From contig OY282446.1 of NCBI GenBank assembly GCA_958295975.1, positions 969,289 through 1,033,288 on the forward strand: 64,000 bases of DNA, written 5' to 3'. A program made the translations under genes and the position numbers. The DNA comes from Tepidiformaceae bacterium. Its GTDB lineage: Bacteria; Chloroflexota; Dehalococcoidia; Tepidiformales; Tepidiformaceae. The notes under the pieces were generated by a model. The model was given only the letters and a program-made list of their open reading frames with translations, had not been told where the DNA came from and did not search any database. Positions 57,917 through 64,000 of the stretch are shown here, in pieces (positions within the stretch are counted from its first letter, which is position 1; each line of letters opens with the position of its first letter).

Positions 57917-59193
57917 TCGGCATTCTCAAGGGGCTGGCCACCACCTTCTCCACCTTCACGCGGCGGCCCGTCACCATCCAGTACCCGACGGAGAAGCACG
58001 AGCTGCCGGAGCGGCAGCGCAGCTTCCCCGTGCTCACGTGGGACTTCGACCACGACGAGCCCTTCTGCACGGGCTGCAACATCTGCGTGCGCAACTGCCC
58101 GGTGGACTGCATGACGGCGGTCATGCACGACAACCCGAAGTACGCCGAGGGCACGAGCGAGCGGCGCAAGATCGCCGAGAAGTTCTGGATCGACTACGCG
58201 CGCTGCATGCGCTGCAACATCTGCATCGAGGTCTGCCCCTTCGAGGCCATCGCCATGGACAACACGTGGGCCGGGCACGAACACTCGACCTACGACCGGC
58301 GCGACCTGCACAAGGACATCGAGGACCTGCTGGCGGCGAGCAAGCGCGGGGAGCTGGCCAACCCCTTCCGCCCGCTGGACAGCATCGAGGCGAACGCGGC
58401 GCTGGCGGAGGGCGGGGAGGCGCCCGCGCCGGGCTTCGCCGCGGCCCGCCCCGAGGCCCGCGCCGCCCAGGACGAGCGCATCGCCCAGGGGCTGGGCGCG
58501 GCCATCCAGGAACGCGAGCCGGAGGTCCGCCAGGAGGCCGCCGGAGCCGCCGCCGCCCTCAGCGCGGAGGACGAGGAGGCCGCCGCGCTCACGCCGCGCA
58601 AGCTGCGCGCGCGCCGCATGAAGGCCGAGCGCGAGGCCCGCGCCGAACGGGAGGCGGGCGAGGTGAGCGCGGAGGCGATCGCCGCCCTGCGCCGCTACGG
58701 CAGCGAGCTCTACACCGAGATCACGGGCGAGCCCGTGCCCGCCCCCGGCTCGCCGCCGCCCGCGCCCGCCGCGGGAGCCACCCCCGCCGCCGCGCCCGCG
58801 GGCGACGCGGGCGATCCCAACTCGCCGCGCAAGGTGCGCGCCCGCCGCATGAAGGCCGAACGCGCCGCCCGCGAGCACATCGCCCGGGGCGAGGAGACGC
58901 CCGCGGACGTCCTGCAGGCGCTGAACGACACGGAGAGCGCCCTCTACAAGGAGATCACGGGGAACGATCCCGCGCCCGCGGGGGCCGCCGCTCCCGCCGT
59001 CGCGCCCGCGGCGCCCGCCGCCGGGGGGCAGGGCGACCCCAACTCGCCGCGCAAGCTGCGTGCGCGCCGCATGAAGGCCGAACGCACGGCGCGCGAGCAT
59101 CTGGCGCGGGGCGAGGCCGTGCCCGCCGAGCTCGCGGCCTCCATCGCCGAGCTGGGCGGGGCCGTGCCCGGGGCGGGGGAGGGCGGCGCGTGA
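57913..59193 (+). CDS. nuoI: Complex I subunit NuoI with long three-repeat C-terminal extension
   Basis: 426 aa, where ~150-180 is usual. Residues 1-~150 are normal NuoI: cluster ligands Cys52/55/58/62 and Cys98/101/104/108. The extension is Ala/Pro/Glu-rich and holds three copies of a basic block, starting near residues 227, 304 and 378: PRKLRARRMKAER, PRKVRARRMKAER, PRKLRARRMKAER, each followed by a helix and, in the first two, by a LY(T/K)EITG end. Frames and codon use are continuous, with no stop or shift, so the extension is real. The start overlaps nuoH and the stop overlaps nuoJ. A docking role for an electron donor or an assembly function is inference. Confidence 0.95.
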   Translation: MIGILKGLATTFSTFTRRPVTIQYPTEKHELPERQRSFPVLTWDFDHDEPFCTGCNICVRNCPVDCMTAVMHDNPKYAEGTSERRKIAEKFWIDYARCMRCNICIEVCPFEAIAMDNTWAGHEHSTYDRRDLHKDIEDLLAASKRGELANPFRPLDSIEANAALAEGGEAPAPGFAAARPEARAAQDERIAQGLGAAIQEREPEVRQEAAGAAAALSAEDEEAAALTPRKLRARRMKAEREARAEREAGEVSAEAIAALRRYGSELYTEITGEPVPAPGSPPPAPAAGATPAAAPAGDAGDPNSPRKVRARRMKAERAAREHIARGEETPADVLQALNDTESALYKEITGNDPAPAGAAAPAVAPAAPAAGGQGDPNSPRKLRARRMKAERTAREHLARGEAVPAELAASIAELGGAVPGAGEGGA

Positions 59194-59693
59194 TCACGGA
59201 GGTCCTCTGGTGGATCGTGGCCGCGGGCGTGGTGGGGGCCTCGGCGGGCGTGGTGCTCTCGCGCTCGGTGGTGCACGCCGCCATCTTCCTCATCCTTAGC
59301 CTCGCGGGGGTGGGGGCCATCTACCTCTTCCTCACGGTCGAGTTCATCGCCCTCGTGCAGTTCCTCATCTACGGCGGCGCGGTGACGGTGCTGATCCTGC
59401 TGGCGCTGATGCTCACGCGCATGGGCGCGTCGGGGCGGCCCGAGCCGCTGACGGGGGCGCAGGCCCCCTTCGGCGCGCTGGTGGCGGCGGCGCTCATGGC
59501 CACACTCATCGGCGTGGCCGTGGCCACGGCCTGGCCGGGGGACCTGGGGGGCTCGCCCACGGCCATCTCCATCGAGCGCATCGGGGCGGCCCTCTTCCAG
59601 AACTACGGCGCGCCCTTCATCATCATGGCGGCGCTGCTGCTGGTGGCCTTCGTGGGCGCGATCGTGATCGCGAGGCAGGAGGACGGCGACTAG
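59190..59693 (+). CDS. nuoJ: Complex I subunit NuoJ
   Basis: 167 aa, five membrane helices. VVHAAIFLILSLAGVGAIYL and FLIYGGAVTVLILLALML carry the pi-bulge region and conserved Tyr/Gly. GTG start overlapping the nuoI stop. Confidence 0.95.
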   Translation: MITEVLWWIVAAGVVGASAGVVLSRSVVHAAIFLILSLAGVGAIYLFLTVEFIALVQFLIYGGAVTVLILLALMLTRMGASGRPEPLTGAQAPFGALVAAALMATLIGVAVATAWPGDLGGSPTAISIERIGAALFQNYGAPFIIMAALLLVAFVGAIVIARQEDGD

Positions 59694-60001
59694 TGGTCCC
59701 GCTGGAGAACTACCTCGTCCTCAGCGCCATCCTCTTCGCGCTCGGCGTCTACGGCGTGCTCTCGCGGCGCAACGCCGTGCTGGTGCTGATGAGCGTGGAA
59801 CTGATGCTGAACGCGGTGAGCCTCAATTTCGTGGCCTTCGCCGCGCACCTCGATCCGGACCGCGCCACGGGCATCGTCTTCGCCGTGTTCGTGATCGCGG
59901 TGGCGGCGGCGGAGGTGGGGCTGGCGCTGGCCATCGTCATCCGCCTCTTCCGCAACCGCTCCAGCGCCAACGTGGACGAGGCGGCCACGCTGCGATGGTG
60001 A
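59693..60001 (+). CDS. nuoK: Complex I subunit NuoK
   Basis: 102 aa, three helices with the conserved Glu in MSVELMLNAVSLNFV. Proton-channel subunit. GTG overlaps the nuoJ stop by one base. Confidence 0.96.
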   Translation: MVPLENYLVLSAILFALGVYGVLSRRNAVLVLMSVELMLNAVSLNFVAFAAHLDPDRATGIVFAVFVIAVAAAEVGLALAIVIRLFRNRSSANVDEAATLRW

Positions 60002-60013
60002 GGGAGGGGCCGC

Positions 60014-61903
60014 GTGGCTGAGCACGCCTGGATCCTGGCCGCCGTCCCCGCCATCGCCTTCCTCGCGCTGGCCGCCCTCGGACGCCGCCTGCCGCGCCAG
60101 GGCGATTTCCTGGCGGTGCTGGCCGCGGCCTCCGGCTTCGGCCTCTTCTTCGCCGTGCTGGCCAGCTTCCTGGGGCGGGGCGAGGGCGCCTGGCCCGTGC
60201 TCAACGCCATCGAGTGGACGGCCATCGGCGACTTCCGCCTGAACATGGGCATCGCCGTCGACCAGATCACGATCGTCATGCTGGCCGTCGTCACCACCGT
60301 CGCCTTCATGGTCAACGTCTTCTCCGTGGGCTACATGAAGGGCGAGCCGCGCTACTGGTGGTACTTCGCCGTGCTCCAGCTGTTCGTGGCCTCGATGCTG
60401 CTGCTGGTGCTGGCCGACAACCTGCTGCTGCTCTACGTGGCCTGGGAGCTGGTGGGGCTGAGCTCGTTCCTGCTCATCGGGCACTACTGGGAGCGGCGTT
60501 CGGCGGTGGAGGCGGCGAAGAAGGCGTTCATCACCACGCGCGTGGGCGACGTGGGCCTGCTCATCGGCATCATCCTGCTGTGGAAGGCCACGGGCACCTT
60601 CAACATCCTCGACATCATCCACGCCGTGGAGGCGGGCGAGGTGGGCGGCACGGGCCTCTTCGTGAGCGTCATGTTCATCTTCCTCGGGGCCATGGGGAAG
60701 AGCGCGCAGCTGCCCTTCCACGTGTGGCTGCCGGACGCCATGGAGGGCCCCACGCCGGTGAGCGCCCTCATCCACGCGGCCACCATGGTGGTGGCGGGCG
60801 TCTACCTCGTGGCGCGCCTGCTGCCCGTCTTCGAGGCCGCCGGCGACGCGCTCCTCGTGGTCACCGCCGTGGGCCTGATCACGGCCCTCTTCAGCGGCGT
60901 GGTGGCCTTCGCGCAGACGGACATCAAGAAGGTGCTGGCCTACTCCACCGTGAGCCAGCTGGGGTTCATGTTCGTGGCCCTGGGGGCGGGCGTGGTGAGC
61001 GCGGGCATGTTCCACCTGTTCACGCACGCCTTCTTCAAGGCGCTGCTCTTCCTCGGCGCGGGCTCCGTCATCCTCGGCGCGCACCACCGCCAGGAGGTGG
61101 GCCAGCTGGGCGGGCTCTGGCGCCGCATGCCGGTGACCGCCGCCGCCTTCCTCGTGGGCTCGCTGGCGCTGGCCGGGCTCTTCCCCCTGGCCGGGTTCTG
61201 GAGCAAGGACGAGATCCTGCACGCCGTGGAGGGCCACCGCGGGGCGCTCGTCTTCGCGCTCATCTCGCTGGCCTCGATCATGACCGCCTTCTACACGACG
61301 CGGCTCTTCATCCTCACCTTCCTCGGCAAGCCGCGGGACGCGGAGGCGGGCCACGCGCGCGAGACGGGCGCGAGCATGACGGGGCCGCTCGTCTTCCTCG
61401 CCGTGCTCTCCGTGTTCGCGGGCTTCGTCGTCTACGGCGGCGTGGGCGAGGCCCTCGGCTTCCCCGGCGGCTTCGGCGAATTCGTCTACCTGCATCACCC
61501 CGAGACCTTCCACATCGACTGGGGCCTGGCGGGCGTCTCCACCGCCCTCTTCGTGATCGGCGTGTTCGGCGCGGGCTGGCTCTACCGGGGCGGGCGGCTG
61601 GACCGCGCCGCCGCGCTGACGGCCTGGCAGCCGAAGCTGTACGAGATGACGCGGCGCAAGTTCTACTTCGACGACCTCTACCAGTTCCTCATCGACCGCG
61701 TGGTGCTGGGCTTCAGCTACGTGGTGAGCTGGTTCGACCGCTTCGCCGTGAACGACACGGGCGTGGACGGCTCGGCCACGCTCACGGGCTACGCGGGCTT
61801 CCTGCTGAAGCACCTGCAGACGGGGCGCGTGCCGAACTACGCGCTGGCCATCGCGGCGGGCGTGGCCGCGCTCATCCTGGTCGCGCTGGCGGCGGGGGGC
61901 TAG
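60014..61903 (+). CDS. nuoL: Complex I subunit NuoL
   Basis: 629 aa antiporter-like proton pump. YVAWELVGLSSFLLIGHYW holds the key Glu; LPDAMEGPTPVSALIHAATMV and the broken helix Lys region are intact; the long amphipathic helix at the C-terminus is present. GTG after GGGAGGGGCC, 12 bases from nuoK. Confidence 0.96.
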   Translation: MAEHAWILAAVPAIAFLALAALGRRLPRQGDFLAVLAAASGFGLFFAVLASFLGRGEGAWPVLNAIEWTAIGDFRLNMGIAVDQITIVMLAVVTTVAFMVNVFSVGYMKGEPRYWWYFAVLQLFVASMLLLVLADNLLLLYVAWELVGLSSFLLIGHYWERRSAVEAAKKAFITTRVGDVGLLIGIILLWKATGTFNILDIIHAVEAGEVGGTGLFVSVMFIFLGAMGKSAQLPFHVWLPDAMEGPTPVSALIHAATMVVAGVYLVARLLPVFEAAGDALLVVTAVGLITALFSGVVAFAQTDIKKVLAYSTVSQLGFMFVALGAGVVSAGMFHLFTHAFFKALLFLGAGSVILGAHHRQEVGQLGGLWRRMPVTAAAFLVGSLALAGLFPLAGFWSKDEILHAVEGHRGALVFALISLASIMTAFYTTRLFILTFLGKPRDAEAGHARETGASMTGPLVFLAVLSVFAGFVVYGGVGEALGFPGGFGEFVYLHHPETFHIDWGLAGVSTALFVIGVFGAGWLYRGGRLDRAAALTAWQPKLYEMTRRKFYFDDLYQFLIDRVVLGFSYVVSWFDRFAVNDTGVDGSATLTGYAGFLLKHLQTGRVPNYALAIAAGVAALILVALAAGG

Positions 61904-61906
61904 GGC

Positions 61907-63412
61907 ATGGCGGAGACGGACGCGCAGGGCTACGTGCTGCTGACGGCGCTGGCCCTGCCGCTGCTGGCGGCGGCGGCGCTGCTGGCCATGCCCGGCGATC
62001 GGCCCATGGCGGCGCGGCGCCTGTCGGCGGTGACGGGGGCGGTGCTGCTGGGCCTCTCCATCTACGTGTTCCTCGCCTACCGCGCGGGCGGCGAGGTGCT
62101 GCAGATGCAGCTGCGCTGGCCCTGGATCGAGCACGTGGGCTTCCTCGGCGAGAACGGCATCGCCCTGCGCCTGGGGGTGGACGGCATCTCCGCCCTGCTC
62201 ACGCTGCTCACGGGCGTGGTGGCCTTCGCGGGCACGCTCGTCGCCTGGAAGCTGGAGTACCGCGCGCGGGACTTCTTCATCCTCTTCTGGGTGCTGATCG
62301 CGGGCGTCTACGGCACCTTCTTCTCGCTCGACCTCTTCTTCTTCTTCTTCTTCTACGAACTGGCGGTGGTGCCGCTCTACCTGCTCATCGGCATCTGGGG
62401 CTCGACGCGCAAGGAGTACGGCGCGATGAAGCTGACGCTGATGCTGGTGGGCGGCTCGGTGGGCATCTGGATCGGCATCTTCGCGGTGGTGCACGAAGCG
62501 GGGCTGGGCACCTTCGACCTGCCCGCGCTGTGGGAGGCGGGCCGCAGCGGGGCCCTGAGCCCCGATTTCCAGAAGGCCATCTTCCCCTTCTTCGCCGTGG
62601 GCTGCGGCGTGCTGGCGGGCCTCTGGCCGCTGCACACATGGTCGCCCGACGGCCACATGTCGGCGCCCACCTCGGTGTCGATGGTGCACGCGGGCGTGCT
62701 CATGAAGCTGGGGGCCTTCGGCATCATCCGCCTGGGCATCCAGATCCTGCCGGAGGGGGCCGCCTTCTGGATGCCGGCGCTGCTGGTGCTGGGCACGATC
62801 GGGGCGCTCTACGGGGCCATCGCGGCGCTCACGCAGCGGGACTTCAAGCTGATCAGCGGCTACAGCTCGGTGAGCCACATGGGCTACGTGCTCATCGGGC
62901 TGGCCACGCTCAACGAGATCGGCGTGAGCGGGGCGGCCCTGCAGATGTTCAGCCACGGCGTCATGACGGCCCTCGTCTTCCTCCTCATCGGGGCGCTCTA
63001 CGACCAGGCGCACACGCGCGACCTGCGCGACTTCGGGGGCGTGGCGCGGGTGATGCCCCTGTGGGTGGTGGCCTACGTGGTGGCGGGCCTCGCCAACGTG
63101 GGCCTGCCCGGCCTCTCCGGCTTCACCGCCGAATTCCACATCTTCGTGGGCACCTTCCGCACCTATCCCATCTTCGGCGGGCTGGCCATCCTCGCCGCCG
63201 CCATCGCCGCCGCCTACATGCTGCGCATGTTCGCCACCGTCTTCTTCGGGCCGCTCAACCCGCGCTGGCGCGAGCTGCGCGACCTCTCGCCCATCGAGAT
63301 CGCGGCGGCGGTCCTGCTCATCGCCTCCATGCTGGTCATGGGGCTCTGGTGGGCGCCCTTCACTGACCGCCTCGCGCAGACGGTGCTGAGCCTGCCGGGG
63401 GTGACGGGCTGA
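61907..63412 (+). CDS. nuoM: Complex I subunit NuoM
   Basis: 501 aa antiporter-like subunit. FFFYELAVVPLYLLIGIWG carries the essential Glu; LHTWSPDGHMSAPTSVSMV and SHMGYVLIGL are typical. The ATG is four bases after the nuoL stop. Confidence 0.96.
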   Translation: MAETDAQGYVLLTALALPLLAAAALLAMPGDRPMAARRLSAVTGAVLLGLSIYVFLAYRAGGEVLQMQLRWPWIEHVGFLGENGIALRLGVDGISALLTLLTGVVAFAGTLVAWKLEYRARDFFILFWVLIAGVYGTFFSLDLFFFFFFYELAVVPLYLLIGIWGSTRKEYGAMKLTLMLVGGSVGIWIGIFAVVHEAGLGTFDLPALWEAGRSGALSPDFQKAIFPFFAVGCGVLAGLWPLHTWSPDGHMSAPTSVSMVHAGVLMKLGAFGIIRLGIQILPEGAAFWMPALLVLGTIGALYGAIAALTQRDFKLISGYSSVSHMGYVLIGLATLNEIGVSGAALQMFSHGVMTALVFLLIGALYDQAHTRDLRDFGGVARVMPLWVVAYVVAGLANVGLPGLSGFTAEFHIFVGTFRTYPIFGGLAILAAAIAAAYMLRMFATVFFGPLNPRWRELRDLSPIEIAAAVLLIASMLVMGLWWAPFTDRLAQTVLSLPGVTG

Positions 63413-64000
63413 TGCGCGACTTCACGCTCTTCATCCCGGAGTACATCGCCGCGGGCGCGGCCATCGGCGTGCTGGCGCTGGAGCTGGCCCTGCCCCGCCT
63501 GCGCCGGGACGCGCTGGCCTGGGCCACGGCGGCGGGGGCGGCGGCCTGGCTGATCGCGGCCCTGTTCTACGTCGGCGACGCGCCCGGGGACTTCGAGGGG
63601 CTGCTGCGCACGGACGCCTTCACCGCCTACTTCCGCATCCTCGCCGCGGGCGCCGTGCTGGCCGTCGCCCTCCTCTCCGCCCGCTACCTGCGCGACCGCA
63701 CGCGCGCCGCCGGGGAGTACTACGGCCTGCTGCTGATGGCGGGCGCGGGCATGACCCTGCTGTCCGCCGCGCGCGAGCTGCTCACGGCCTACGTGGCGCT
63801 GGAGCTGCTGAGCTTCTCCCTCTACGTGCTCGTGGGCTACCTGAAGCGCGACGCGCGCTCCAACGAGGCCAGCCTCAAGTACATCCTGCTGGGGGCCTTC
63901 TCCAGCGCCATGCTGCTCTACGGCATCAGCCTGCTCTACGGGCTGACGGGCAGCACCACCTACGCGGGCGTGGCCGAGGGGCTGGCGGCGCGCGGCGAGG
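63412..64000 (+). CDS. nuoN: Complex I subunit NuoN, cut by window end
   Basis: First 196 codons of the third antiporter-like subunit. YVALELLSFSLYVLVGYLKRD is the NuoN segment with the conserved Glu; EASLKYILLGAFSSAMLLYG follows. The ATG overlaps the nuoM stop. No frameshift in the visible part. Confidence 0.95.
   Translation, partial: MRDFTLFIPEYIAAGAAIGVLALELALPRLRRDALAWATAAGAAAWLIAALFYVGDAPGDFEGLLRTDAFTAYFRILAAGAVLAVALLSARYLRDRTRAAGEYYGLLLMAGAGMTLLSAARELLTAYVALELLSFSLYVLVGYLKRDARSNEASLKYILLGAFSSAMLLYGISLLYGLTGSTTYAGVAEGLAARGE

Overview
The window is a continuous, gene-dense, very GC-rich bacterial chromosome segment. Most genes sit in short operons whose stop and start codons overlap (GTGA or ATGA). 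The PT-rich surface proteins, LysM, 11-gene nuo layout and GC content fit Chloroflexota, possibly a Dehalococcoidia-like lineage. That placement is inference and no search was run. No rRNA, tRNA, CRISPR array or complete insertion sequence was seen. Several starts lie exactly 6 bases after a TANNNT box, which suggests leaderless transcription.

Layout. 1-2416: end of an L-lactate utilisation locus (lutA, lutB fused to a LutC-like tail). 2454-7730: small housekeeping genes (DinB-like, AlkB-like, phosphoesterase, DUF454, SPFH, tsaD, a MoaD/ThiS-like carrier). 7747-9754: a HicAB toxin-antitoxin cluster with a decayed copy and a small PD-(D/E)XK nuclease. 9871-14708: alpha/beta hydrolase, DinB, acyl-CoA synthetase and an AlbA_2/Schlafen-like regulator behind triplicated palindromic operators. 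14790-19503 (minus): pstCAB-phoU followed by rplK-rplA. 19722-21218: a type II restriction-modification pair. 21286-25337: Fic protein with a kinase-like partner, then an aldehyde:ferredoxin oxidoreductase. 26018-27111: small secreted proteins, one decayed. 27279-30057: dnaJ-prmA-rsmE. 30054-33191: UDG, then otsBA (trehalose). 33188-39144: four modular surface proteins with shared domains. 39599-42085: NYN-domain proteins, a CDP-alcohol phosphotransferase, a 27-residue membrane peptide and two structured 116-base repeats. 42228-44666: CtpE-like P-type ATPase. 44737-49995: a four-gene operon headed by a GHKL ATPase. 50001-52090: pdxS, O-methyltransferase, PPOX-fold protein. 52204-54050: a three-Cys-motif protein and its TcmP partner, convergent and overlapping. 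54212-end: nuoABCDHIJKLMN without nuoEFG, nuoN cut by the window edge.

The best candidates for undescribed biology are: (i) the coupled operon of a GHKL ATPase, an unknown protein and two paralogous unknown proteins; (ii) NuoI with a roughly 200-residue tail holding three copies of a basic repeat, in a complex I that lacks its NADH-input genes here; (iii) a C-terminal domain shared by three neighbouring surface proteins; (iv) leader regions duplicated together with their start codons, at the AlbA_2 gene and at the fic gene; (v) the paired 116-base structured repeats. Annotation rests on reading motifs in the translations. Starts were chosen by overlap with the upstream stop, Shine-Dalgarno match or promoter spacing.
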